Source: JBOCEF01 sp050586345
GTDB lineage: Bacteria; Pseudomonadota; Alphaproteobacteria; Rhodobacterales; Rhodobacteraceae
DNA length: 64,000 nt
Direction: 5' to 3'
NCBI RefSeq assembly: GCF_050586345.1
Contig: NZ_JBOCEF010000001.1
Coordinates: forward strand, 124,001 to 188,000
Positions 54,942 through 62,843 of the stretch are shown here, piece after piece. Position 1 is the first letter of the stretch. Each line of letters opens with the position of its first letter. The position numbers and the translations under genes were made by a program. The notes under the pieces were generated by a model. The model searched no databases and had not been told where the DNA came from. It saw nothing but the letters and a program-made list of their open reading frames with translations.

Positions 54942-55263
54942 CTTGCGCCTCCGGGATGCGGGCGGGGCGTTCATGGTCCGCCGCGGCGGGGCGGCGCGCA
55001 AGGGGCAGGCGCAAGGCATGCGGCGGGCGGCGCGGCCGGGCTTGGGGAGGCGCAAGGTCCCCCGCGCGCACGCCCCGGCGACAAGGCCCCCCGCGCGCGC
55101 CCCGGCGGTCGGCGTCGCGGGGCGGCGGCGGACGGGACGGGCGCGCGGGCGCCGGGCCTCGGGGCCGGGCTGTCGGGGGGCGGTCGGAGGGCGCTGGAAA
55201 AGAGAAAGGACGCGGGGCGTTTCAGCGCCGCGTCCATCTCTGCCGATCCTCGGAAGAGGTCGG
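54942..55263. other. Intergenic region between the 2-TM gene and tRNA-Tyr
   Basis: 322 bp, very GC-rich, with no supported gene. It contains the tRNA-Tyr terminator (55198-55235, listed separately). Confidence 0.6.
55198..55235 (-). terminator. Terminator of tRNA-Tyr
   Basis: Minus strand: 8-bp stem GGACGCGG (55235-55228) with CCGCGTCC (55215-55208), then TTTCTCTTTT, 29 bases past the CCA end. Confidence 0.75.
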
Positions 55264-55347
55264 TGGTGGGCGGGGTGGGAATCGAACCCACTGTGCGTCT
55301 CCGCGACGGATTTACAGTCCGCTGCCCTACCTTAGAGCATCCCGCCC
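55264..55347 (-). tRNA. tRNA-Tyr (GTA), CCA encoded
   Basis: A class II tRNA of 84 nt including CCA. Acceptor stem GGGCGGG/CCCGCCC, D arm GCTC/GGGC, anticodon arm GCGGA-CTGTAAA-TCCGT with anticodon GTA, long variable arm GCG-GAGA-CGC, T arm GTGGG-TTCGATT-CCCAC, discriminator A and encoded CCA (55266-55264). Confidence 0.96.
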
Positions 55348-55721
55348 GCCGCGCTTCCTATAGATCGACCCCGGGGGCGTCAACCGCGGAATGCAGATTT
55401 TCTCGCCCCCGGTCGGAAGCTTTTTTCGAAGGCCCCCGACACGTCCCGGGAGGCTCCTTTTCGCGGGCCGCCGCGGGCCGCCGGACGGGGGAGGGGGGGG
55501 CGCGTGGGCGGGGGGGGCGGCCTACGGGATCGGCACGGTGGCTAGGCCCCGTGCATCGGCGGTGGAGATCGAGCGGGAGGATCGGCCCCCGCCCCCCTCG
55601 GGCCGCCGCCGCGGCGGGTGATGCGCGGCGCCCGCAGACCAGCGCCCATGGCGCCCTTGCCGTTGCATCCCGCCCCGCGGCATGCTTCACCCCGCCGGAC
55701 ACTCGCGCCAGGAGCCTTCCC
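55348..55721. promoter_or_regulatory. tRNA-Tyr promoter and gap before rlmB
   Basis: The minus strand has TTGACG (55383-55378) and TATAGG (55362-55357) with a 15-base spacer, ten bases before the mature tRNA 5' end; this is a plausible though short-spaced promoter. The rest of the 374 bp shows no gene; CCAGGAG (55709-55715) is the rlmB ribosome site. Confidence 0.5.
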
Positions 55722-56579
55722 ATGTCAGACGACCGCCGCCCCGCCCGGCCCTCCAACCGCCGCCCCGGCGGTCCCGGCGGCCGTCCCGGCCAGCGCCACG
55801 CCCCCCGCGGCTTCCGCGGCGGCGAACGCTTCGGGCCGGAGACCGTCTGGCTGTTCGGCCTCCATGCCGTGCGCGACGCGCTCCTGAACCCCGAGCGGGA
55901 CCGGCGCCGCCTGATCCTGACCCGCAACGCCGCCATGCGCCTCGGCGACGAGGCGATCCTGGCCGGGGGGATCGAGCCGGAGATCGTCGATCCGCGCAAG
56001 TTCACCGCGCCCATCGACCCGCAGTCGGTGCACCAGGGCGCCGCGCTCGAGGCCGCGCCGCTGGACTGGGGCCGGATCGAGGATCTCTGCGCCCCCGATC
56101 CCGATGCCGAGACCCGCGACATCGTCGTGCTGATGGACCGGGTGACCGACCCGCACAACGTGGGCGCCGTGCTGCGGTCCTCCGAGGTGTTCGGCGCCCG
56201 CGCGGTGATCGCCCCCGCCCGCCACGCGGCGCCCGAGACCGGCGCGCTGGCCAAGACCGCCTCTGGCGCGCTGGAGCGCCAGCCCTATTGCCGGGTCAAG
56301 AATCTCGGGACCGCGATGGAGACGCTGCGGGACATGGGCTACGCGATCCTCGGCCTCGACGGCGAGGGCGAGATGACCATCGCCGAGGCGCTGGCCGAGG
56401 TCCCCGGCGGCCGCGCGCGCCCCGTCGCGCTGGCGCTGGGCGCGGAAGGCCCGGGCCTGCGCGACAAGACCCGCGGGCTGTGCGACGCGCTGGTGCGGAT
56501 CGACTCGGCGGCGGATTTCGCGTCGCTCAACGTCTCCAACGCCGCCGCGGTGGCGCTTTACGCGACCCGCAACGGCTGA
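55722..56579 (+). CDS. rlmB: 23S rRNA (guanosine(2251)-2'-O)-methyltransferase RlmB-type
   Basis: A 285-residue SpoU methyltransferase. A disordered Arg/Pro/Gly tail (1-37) precedes the substrate-binding domain (WLFGLHAVRDALLNPERDRR). SPOUT motifs: DPHNVGAVLRSSEVFGA, LALGAEGPGL and LNVSNAAAVALYAT form the knot that binds SAM. It methylates the P-loop guanosine of 23S rRNA; related tRNA methylases share these motifs, so the exact target is by family resemblance. CCAGGAG precedes ATG 55722. Confidence 0.9.
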   Translation: MSDDRRPARPSNRRPGGPGGRPGQRHAPRGFRGGERFGPETVWLFGLHAVRDALLNPERDRRRLILTRNAAMRLGDEAILAGGIEPEIVDPRKFTAPIDPQSVHQGAALEAAPLDWGRIEDLCAPDPDAETRDIVVLMDRVTDPHNVGAVLRSSEVFGARAVIAPARHAAPETGALAKTASGALERQPYCRVKNLGTAMETLRDMGYAILGLDGEGEMTIAEALAEVPGGRARPVALALGAEGPGLRDKTRGLCDALVRIDSAADFASLNVSNAAAVALYATRNG

Positions 56580-56733
56580 GGGGCCGGCGGCGGGACAGGG
56601 CGGGGGCGGCGCTTCACGCGCCCCTTGCAGCCCATCACATGACGCGGAGGGGGGGCGCCGCGCGCGTCCCTTCGAAGGCATCTTTCGGCGCGAGGCCCGC
56701 ATCGGGGCCGCCACCCCTGCCGAGGAGCCGCCC

Positions 56734-57255
56734 ATGACCCGCCTTGCCGACGCCGCTAGCCGCCCCGCCCTTCGCACCGCCGCCGTGGCCGCCTTCGCCC
56801 CGTCCCGCCGCGCCGCGCTGGCGCTGATCGCCGGGGCGGGGGCCGCCGCCCTCTCGGCCCGGCCCGCCGCGGCGGGCGAGGACCCGGTCTACTCCGACTG
56901 GCGCGGCCGCGCGATCAAGGGCTACGACCCCGTCGCCTACTTCACCGAAGGGCGCCCCGTGGCGGGCGATTCGGACATCACCTACAGCTGGAACGGCGCC
57001 GAGTGGCGATTCGCCTCCGAAGCCAACCGCGCCCTCTTCATCGCCGACCCCGCGGCCTACGCCCCCCAGTATGGCGGCTACTGCGCCTGGGCCGTCAGCC
57101 ATGGCCAGACCGCCTCGATCGACCCCGAGGCCTGGGACATCGTCGACGGCAAACTGTACCTGAACTACTCCAAAAGCGTCCAAAAACAGTGGAAGGAGGA
57201 TCGTCCGGCCGCGATTTCGCGCGCCGACGCCAACTGGCCCGCGCTCCTGGACTGA
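56734..57255 (+). CDS. Exported YHS domain-containing protein
   Basis: A 173-residue protein. The N-terminus contains SRRAALALIAGAGAAALSAR, a twin-arginine-like signal; the mature part has AIKGYDPVAYFTEGRPVAG and WRFASEANRALFIADPAAYA, the core of the YHS family, and PQYGGYCAWAVSHGQ. YHS domains are small metal- or heme-related modules of unclear role. ATG 56734 is preceded by AGGAG. Transcript end is uncertain: the next terminator is 200 bp downstream. Confidence 0.85.
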   Translation: MTRLADAASRPALRTAAVAAFAPSRRAALALIAGAGAAALSARPAAAGEDPVYSDWRGRAIKGYDPVAYFTEGRPVAGDSDITYSWNGAEWRFASEANRALFIADPAAYAPQYGGYCAWAVSHGQTASIDPEAWDIVDGKLYLNYSKSVQKQWKEDRPAAISRADANWPALLD

Positions 57256-57486
57256 GCCTCCGCGCCCCCGGAGGCGCCCCGGCGGGGCCTGTCGCAGCCC
57301 CGCGGACGGGCCTGCCTTGAAGCTGATTTCATGATGAAATTTCCGGTAATAAATCCGTGTAGATCTGGAATTCCGCGGCGGGCGAGCGCATATTGGTCAG
57401 TGAGCAGAGCGGCCTTGGATGGTCGTTCCACTCACTGTCCCTCGTTCCGAACTTCAGCGCCCGCCTCCGTGCGGGCGCCTTTTTTT
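57256..57486 (+). ncRNA. Possible small RNA or long structured 3' UTR ending at a strong terminator
   Basis: A strong plus-strand terminator (GCGCCCGC 57457-57464 with 57471-57478, then TTTTTTT 57480-57486) has no gene within 200 bp upstream. Between lie a perfect dyad ATTTCA-TGA-TGAAAT (57326-57340) in an AT-rich patch and a 40-nt hairpin closed by CAGTGAG/CTCACTG (57398-57404, 57431-57437). The DNA could encode an RNA starting near 57345-57370, or be the 3' UTR of the YHS gene. No clear -35/-10 pair is seen. Confidence 0.45.
57457..57486 (+). terminator. Rho-independent terminator
   Basis: A perfect 8-bp GC stem, loop CTCCGT, and seven consecutive T, among the strongest in the window. Confidence 0.9.
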
Positions 57487-57572
57487 CGTGCGCGGCCTTT
57501 CCCGCCTGGCGGGGGGCGCACGCCCGCGCATGGCGCTGGCGAGGGCCCGCGGGCGGCGATATGGTCCGGCCC

Positions 57573-58067
57573 ATGACCGAACAGCTCCACTACTCCGACA
57601 AGGCCCTCAAGGGCATCCTGCGCCGCGCGAAATCCGTGGCCGTGGTCGGCGTGTCGCCGAACGAGACGCGGCCCTCCTACTTCGTGGCGCGATACCTCAA
57701 GCTGAAGGGATACCGGGTGATCCCGGTGAACCCCGGCCACGCGGGCAAGACGCTGCTGGGGATGACGGTGCGCGCCTCGCTCGCCGACATTCCGCCCGAG
57801 GACGGCGAGGTCCACATGGTCGACATCTTCCGCCGTTCGGACCAGGTCGAACCCATCGTGGACGAGGCGCTGGAGCATCTCTCGGGGCGCGGGCTGCAGA
57901 CGGTCTGGATGCAGATCGGGGTGCAGAACGACGCGGCGGCGGCCAAGGCCGAGGCGGCGGGGCTGAAGGTGGTGATGAACCGCTGTCCGAAGATCGAGTA
58001 CCAGCGCCTGTTCGGGGAACTGCGCTGGGGCGGGTTCAACACCGGGGTGATTTCCTCGAAGCTCTGA
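57573..58067 (+). CDS. CoA-binding protein (Rossmann-type, YccU-like)
   Basis: A 164-residue protein. SVAVVGVSPNETRPSYFVAR and YLKLKGYRVIPVNPGHAGK match the CoA_binding_2 family; VDIFRRSDQVEPIVDEAL and VWMQIGVQNDAAAAKAEAAG complete a succinyl-CoA-synthetase-like Rossmann fold. CoA or nucleotide binding is predicted, with unknown role. ATG 57573 is used; ATG 57561 in the same frame is also possible. Confidence 0.88.
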   Translation: MTEQLHYSDKALKGILRRAKSVAVVGVSPNETRPSYFVARYLKLKGYRVIPVNPGHAGKTLLGMTVRASLADIPPEDGEVHMVDIFRRSDQVEPIVDEALEHLSGRGLQTVWMQIGVQNDAAAAKAEAAGLKVVMNRCPKIEYQRLFGELRWGGFNTGVISSKL

Positions 58068-58174
58068 GCCGCGGGGCAGGGGGCCAGGGGCGCGCGGCGA
58101 CGCGGCGCCCCCTCGACGCCGGGCGCGCAAGGCGCCACATGGCGGGGCGAGAGCCGACAACACGGGAACGCAAC

Positions 58175-58885
58175 ATGACCCAAGCCGACGCCGCCGGGGA
58201 CGCGCCGCTGCGCCTCGCCGTGTTCGACATGGACGGCACGCTGATCGACAGCCAGCAGTTCATCAAGGCCGCCATGGCCCGCGGGTTCGAGATGACGGGC
58301 CTGACCCCGCCCTCCGAGGCCGACATCCTGTCCATCGTCGGGCTGTCGCTGCCCGAGGCGATGGCGGTGCTGGCCCCCGGATCGGACGCCGCGCGCATCG
58401 ACGCGCTGACCGCCGCCTACAAGACCGCCTTCGTCGCCATCCGCGCCGAGACGGGGGGCGAGGCGAAGGCCCCGCTCTATCCCGGCGCCGAGGATGCGCT
58501 GGCCCGCCTCTCGGCCCGCCCGGAACTCCTGCTCGGCGTCGCCACCGGCAAGGCGAAGCGCGGGCTGGACCACACCTTCGCCAGCTTCGGCTGGGGCAAG
58601 CTGTTCCACACCGCCCATTGCGCCGACGGGCACCCGTCGAAGCCGCACCCGTCGATGCTGCATGCCTGCATGTCCGACACCGGGGTCGAGGCGCGGCACG
58701 CGGCGATGATCGGCGACACCAGTTTCGACATGCAGATGGCCAAGTCCGCCGGCATGGCCGCCATCGGCGTCGCCTGGGGCTATCACCCGGTCGCGGCGCT
58801 GCTGGAGGCCGGGGCGGACGTGATCATCGAGGACTTCCGGGCGCTCGACGACGCGCTCGACGCGATCTGGAGCGTACAGGCATGA
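58175..58885 (+). CDS. HAD-IA family hydrolase (phosphoglycolate-phosphatase-like)
   Basis: A 236-residue HAD phosphatase. Motif I VFDMDGTLIDSQ (nucleophile Asp about 18), cap domain, motif II Thr in GVATGKAKRG, motif III Lys in HPSKPHPSM, motif IV MIGDTSFDMQMA. Gph-like substrate range is possible. It overlaps the ATP12 gene by four bases (ATGA), a pairing I recall from other alphaproteobacteria. Confidence 0.88.
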   Translation: MTQADAAGDAPLRLAVFDMDGTLIDSQQFIKAAMARGFEMTGLTPPSEADILSIVGLSLPEAMAVLAPGSDAARIDALTAAYKTAFVAIRAETGGEAKAPLYPGAEDALARLSARPELLLGVATGKAKRGLDHTFASFGWGKLFHTAHCADGHPSKPHPSMLHACMSDTGVEARHAAMIGDTSFDMQMAKSAGMAAIGVAWGYHPVAALLEAGADVIIEDFRALDDALDAIWSVQA

Positions 58886-59610
58886 AACTCTCGAAACGGT
58901 TCTGGAAATCCGCCGCCGTGGCCGAGACGGACGAGAAGATCGGGGACCTCGGCATCCCCGGCTTCGCGGTCGAACTGGACGGCCGCCGGGTGAAGACCCC
59001 CGTCGGGCGGACCTTCCTCGCCCCCACCCGCGCCATGGCCGAGGCCGCGGCGGCGGAGTGGGAGGCGCAGGAGGAGAACGTGAACCCCCTCTCCATGCCC
59101 GTCACCCGCGCCGTCAACGTCGCGCTCGACCGGGTGATCCCCGAGCGCGCGGCGGTGCAGGAGATCGTGGCGGCGTATGGCGAGACCGACCTTCTGTGCT
59201 ATCGCGCCGAGTGGCCGGAGGAGCTTGCGGGCCGCCAGGCCGCCGGCTGGGACCCGCTGCTATCCTGGGCCGAGACGCGCCACGGCGCGCCGCTGGTGCG
59301 CGCGGCGGGGATCATGCATGCCGCGCAGCCCGGGGCCTCGGTCGCCGCGCTCACCGCCGCCGTCGCCGCGCTGGATCCGTTCGAGCTGACGGCGCTGCAT
59401 GAATTCGTGGTGCTCTCCGGCTCGCTGGTCATCGGCCTCGCGATCCTCGACGGCGCCGTCGAGGCCGAGACCGCCTGGGGCCTGAGCCGCATCGACGAGG
59501 ATTTCCAGGCCGAGCAATGGGGCGTCGACGAAGAGGCCGAGGCCCTCGCCGCCCGCAAGCGCAAGGATTTCCTGCAGGCCGAGCGCTTCCTGGCGCTGGT
59601 CCGCGGATAA
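58882..59610 (+). CDS. ATP12 family F1-ATPase assembly chaperone
   Basis: A 242-residue protein homologous to mitochondrial Atp12, which binds free F1 alpha subunit and prevents its aggregation before assembly. GFAVELDGRRVKTPVGRTFL, WEAQEENVNPLSMPVTRAVN and CYRAEWPEELAGRQ with WDPLL are family segments. The atpHAGDC operon lies 21 kb upstream in this window. Overlaps the HAD gene by four bases. Confidence 0.92.
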   Translation: MKLSKRFWKSAAVAETDEKIGDLGIPGFAVELDGRRVKTPVGRTFLAPTRAMAEAAAAEWEAQEENVNPLSMPVTRAVNVALDRVIPERAAVQEIVAAYGETDLLCYRAEWPEELAGRQAAGWDPLLSWAETRHGAPLVRAAGIMHAAQPGASVAALTAAVAALDPFELTALHEFVVLSGSLVIGLAILDGAVEAETAWGLSRIDEDFQAEQWGVDEEAEALAARKRKDFLQAERFLALVRG

Positions 59611-59625
59611 AGGGGAGGAACAGCC

Positions 59626-60105
59626 ATGAAATACGCGAACGGACCCGAGGACCTGCCGACGCCCGAGCAGATGTCGCAGATGTCGGGGCTGGAGTTCATG
59701 GAGGCGATCCGGCGCGGGGACTTCCCCGGCGCCCCCATCGCCCAGACCCTCGGCTTCGACATCCACGAGGTCTCGGACGGGCGCGTGGTGTTCCGCGGTA
59801 CGCCCAGCTTCAAGGTCTACAACCCCATCGGCACCGTGCATGGCGGCTGGTTCGGCACGATCCTCGACAGCTGCATGGCCTGCGCGATCCAGACCACGCT
59901 GCCGAAGGGCAAGGCCTACACGACGCTGGAATACAAGGTCAGCATCATCCGGCCGCTGTTCGAACGCTCCGGCCCCGTGCTGGCGATCGGCGACGTGACC
60001 CATTCGGGCCGGCGCACCGGCCTCGCCACCGGGCAGATCGTGGGCGAGACCGACGGCAAGCTCTACGCCACCGGCTCCACCACCTGCATCGTGATGGATT
60101 TCTGA
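59626..60105 (+). CDS. PaaI-type hotdog thioesterase
   Basis: A 159-residue single hotdog-fold protein. NPIGTVHGGWFGTILDSCMA contains the HGG loop and the Asp typical of PaaI/YbgC-like acyl-CoA thioesterases; YTTLEYKVSIIRPL follows. It probably hydrolyses an aryl- or acyl-CoA. The gene starts 15 bases after ATP12 on the same strand, with GGGGAGGA before the ATG. Confidence 0.88.
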   Translation: MKYANGPEDLPTPEQMSQMSGLEFMEAIRRGDFPGAPIAQTLGFDIHEVSDGRVVFRGTPSFKVYNPIGTVHGGWFGTILDSCMACAIQTTLPKGKAYTTLEYKVSIIRPLFERSGPVLAIGDVTHSGRRTGLATGQIVGETDGKLYATGSTTCIVMDF

Positions 60106-60241
60106 CCCCTCCGCGCCCCGGCCCGTTCCGGGGTGCAACGGTTTCACGGGCCTGCGGCGCCGCATCCGTTGCGCGCGCCCGGGCGCCCGGCCGATCCTTG
60201 CGCCGCATCGCACCATGCCCGCGGCACGAGAGGACACGGCC

Positions 60242-60940
60242 ATGCTCGACGGATACCAGCGCTACGCGGTCTACTGGGCGCCGGAGGCGGGCTCGGAGCT
60301 CGCCCGGTTCGGCGCCGCCTGGCTCGGGTGGGACGCGGAGGCGGGCGCCCCCGTGCCGCAGCCGGACCTGCCGGACCTGCCGCTCGACCTCGCCGCCGCC
60401 ACCGAGGCGCCGCGGCGCTACGGGTTCCACGCCACGATCAAGCCGCCCATGGCGCTTGCGCCCGGGCGCACGGCCGCCGGGCTGCTGGAGGCGCTGACGG
60501 CCTTCGGCGCGAAGGAAAGCGCGTTCCGCGCGCCGCCGCTGGCGCTCTCGACCAGGCACGGCTTCCTGTCGCTGCGCCTGTCGTCGCCCGACGCCGCGAT
60601 GGCGCGGCTCGCCGCCGACGCGGTGGCGGCGCTGGACGCCTTCCGCGCCCCGCACTCCGAGGCCGAGCTGATCCGCCGCCGCGCCGCGCCGCTGCCGCCC
60701 GAGGCCGAGGCGAACCTGGCCCGCTGGGGCTATCCCTGGGTCATGGGCCTGTTCGATTTCCACCTCACCCTCTCGGGCGCGCTGCCGCATGACCACCTCG
60801 CGGCCCTGGCGGCGGCGGCCGAGGCGCGGACCGGGGCGCTGCGCGTCGCCCCGCTCGAGGTGCGCGAGCTGTGCCTGTTCGGCGATCCCGGCGGCGGCGC
60901 GCCCTTCCGCCTGCTGGCCCGGGTTCCGCTGGCGGGCTGA
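60242..60940 (+). CDS. DUF1045 protein, 2H phosphoesterase-like
   Basis: A 232-residue protein with two HxT motifs, HAT (63-65, in FHATIKPPM) and HLT (about 174-176, in FDFHLTLSG), the catalytic pair of the 2H phosphoesterase superfamily. The DUF1045 family is usually found in phosphonate (phn) operons, and is called phosphonate metabolism protein there. No phn gene is visible here, so the local role is open. GAGAGGA precedes ATG 60242. Confidence 0.83.
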   Translation: MLDGYQRYAVYWAPEAGSELARFGAAWLGWDAEAGAPVPQPDLPDLPLDLAAATEAPRRYGFHATIKPPMALAPGRTAAGLLEALTAFGAKESAFRAPPLALSTRHGFLSLRLSSPDAAMARLAADAVAALDAFRAPHSEAELIRRRAAPLPPEAEANLARWGYPWVMGLFDFHLTLSGALPHDHLAALAAAAEARTGALRVAPLEVRELCLFGDPGGGAPFRLLARVPLAG

Positions 60941-61002
60941 GCCGCTTGATCGCCCGCCCGCCCCGGGCGAAGCTGGGGACAGGACGGCAGGGGAGAGATG
61001 CG

Positions 61003-61281
61003 ATGACCGAGATCTGTCTGCGGGCCCAGGTGCTCGGCCGCGTGCAGGGCGTGGGCTTCCGCGCCTTCGTGGTCGACAACGCCGAGTTCCTCGGCCTCGA
61101 GGGCTGGGTGCGCAACATGCGGGACGGTGCGGTGGAAATGCTGCTGGCCGGCCCGGAGGAGCGGGTCTTCGCGCTGCTCGAACACTGCAAGGAAGGTCCG
61201 CCCCTGGCCGAGGTCACCGGCGTCGAGGCGGCGCCCGAACAGCGCCCCGCCGACCTGCACGGATTCCGCCGGGCGGTCTGA
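61003..61281 (+). CDS. Acylphosphatase
   Basis: A 92-residue enzyme hydrolysing carboxyl-phosphate bonds. The catalytic Arg20 lies in GRVQGVGFR and the catalytic Asn38 in GWVRNMRDG. Length and the C-terminal FRRAV fit the family. GGGGAGAG precedes ATG 61003. Confidence 0.93.
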   Translation: MTEICLRAQVLGRVQGVGFRAFVVDNAEFLGLEGWVRNMRDGAVEMLLAGPEERVFALLEHCKEGPPLAEVTGVEAAPEQRPADLHGFRRAV

Positions 61282-61656
61282 ACTCCGTTTCAGCGGCATT
61301 GATTCTCACCACCTGCGCGCGAACGGGACGCTCTGTCGCATTCGTGAACGGAACGTGAGGGCGCGCCGGGCCCGGCGCGGCCGGTTTCGGCATGGGCCGA
61401 ACGGGGGTCAAAACCGGCGTTTCAGCCCTCAATTCCGGCGAAACGTTTGATTTACGCTGCGTCCCGCAAGGGCTTTGGGGCGATTTTGCGGCGCAACCGG
61501 GACCGCCCTTGACCTCCCTTGATGGGCTTGTTCATTCTCCTTGATGGGTTCCATGGCGAACCCCAGAAAAAACGCGGGTCGGGACGGGCCCGCCCACAAA
61601 CGCCCCGGACGCGTCCCAGCGCTCCGGGCGCCACCAGGCAGAGGTGTGACGAAAGT
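61282..61656 (+). promoter_or_regulatory. bzt operon upstream region
   Basis: 375 bp with no gene. A candidate promoter is TTGACC (61509-61514), 16 bases, TTCATT (61531-61536). The 10-base sequence CCTTGATGGG occurs at 61517-61526 and 61539-61548, exactly 22 bp apart, flanking the -10; this could be a regulator site. The leader to bztA would be about 115 nt. Confidence 0.45.
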
Positions 61657-62673
61657 ATGAAACTCAAAGCTCTCATGGGCGCGGCCGCCGCCCTTGCGCT
61701 GACCGCGGGCGGCGCCGCCGCCGGGACCCTGGACGACGTGAAGGCCAAGGGCTTCGTCGGCTGCGGCGTGTCCACCGGCGTGCCCGGCTTCGAATACACC
61801 AACGATGACGGCGAGTGGGAAGGCTTCGACGTCGCGGTCTGCCGCGCGGTCGCGGCGGCCGTGCTCGGCGATCCGATGGCGGTGAAATTCACCCCGACCA
61901 CCGGCAAGACCCGCTTCACCACGCTGGCCTCGGGCGACATCGACATGCTGTCGCGCGTGACCACCTGGACCTACAGCCGCGACGTCGACCTGAAGTTCGA
62001 ATTCGCGGGCGTCAACTACTATGACGGCCAGGGCTTCATGATCCGCAAGGACATGGGCGTGACCTCGGCGAAAGAGCTCGACGGCGCCACCGTCTGCATC
62101 CAGACCGGCACCACCACCGAGCTGAACCTGGCCGACTTCTTCCGCATCAACGGCATGACCTACGACCCGGTTCCGGTCGAGACCAACGCCGAGGCGCTGC
62201 AGAAGTACCAGGCCAACGCCTGCGACGTGTTCACCACCGACGCCTCGGCGCTCGCCGCCTCGCGCTCGACCTTCGAGACCCCGGCCGATCACATGATCCT
62301 GCCGGAGATCATCTCCAAGGAGCCGCTCGGGCCGCTCGTGCGCCATGGCGACAACGAGTGGGGCGACATCGTCCGCTGGTCGCTCAACGCGCTGATCATC
62401 GCCGAGGAGCTGGGCGTGACGTCCGAGAACGTCGACGAGATGGCCAAGGGCACCAACAACCCTGAGATCAACCGCCTGCTGGGCGCCGAGGGCGAGTACG
62501 GCGCGATGATGGGCCTCGAGGCCGACTGGGCCGTGAAGGTGATCAAGGCCGGCGGCAACTACGGCGAGCTGTTCGACAAGTATATCGGCGAAGAGACCCC
62601 GATCGGCCTGGCGCGCGGCCTGAACGCGCTCTGGACCCAGGGCGGCATCCTCTACGCTCCGCCGTTCCGTTGA
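61657..62673 (+). CDS. bztA: Amino acid ABC transporter substrate-binding protein (BztA/AapJ type)
   Basis: A 338-residue periplasmic binding protein: signal peptide (about 1-22), then the general L-amino acid receptor pattern TLDDVKAKGFVGCGVSTGVP, FDVAVCRAVAAAVLG and TFTTDASALAASR-like segment DVFTTDASALAAS. In Rhodobacter the Bzt system takes up glutamate, glutamine, aspartate and asparagine. It is followed by an mRNA hairpin and the permease gene. Confidence 0.93.
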   Translation: MKLKALMGAAAALALTAGGAAAGTLDDVKAKGFVGCGVSTGVPGFEYTNDDGEWEGFDVAVCRAVAAAVLGDPMAVKFTPTTGKTRFTTLASGDIDMLSRVTTWTYSRDVDLKFEFAGVNYYDGQGFMIRKDMGVTSAKELDGATVCIQTGTTTELNLADFFRINGMTYDPVPVETNAEALQKYQANACDVFTTDASALAASRSTFETPADHMILPEIISKEPLGPLVRHGDNEWGDIVRWSLNALIIAEELGVTSENVDEMAKGTNNPEINRLLGAEGEYGAMMGLEADWAVKVIKAGGNYGELFDKYIGEETPIGLARGLNALWTQGGILYAPPFR

Positions 62674-62691
62674 TCTGAACCGACGACCCGG

Positions 62692-62715
62692 GGGCGGGCG
62701 CGCAAGCGCCCGCCC
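62692..62715 (+). promoter_or_regulatory. Intercistronic hairpin between bztA and bztB
   Basis: A perfect 10-bp stem GGGCGGGCGC (62692-62701) with 62706-62715 and a GCAA tetraloop (GNRA type). There is no T tract, so it more likely stabilises the bztA mRNA or partly attenuates transcription, giving more binding protein than permease. Confidence 0.7.
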
Positions 62716-62843
62716 TCTCGCCTTCCACGGGCGGAAAACAGGCATAACGCGCCGCGCTGCGCACGCCGGGCCAACCGGCGGCGCGTCTCCTCGGGGAAGG
62801 ACCGCGCGGACGCATCCAACGACAGGCTGAGGGGTATTCGCGG

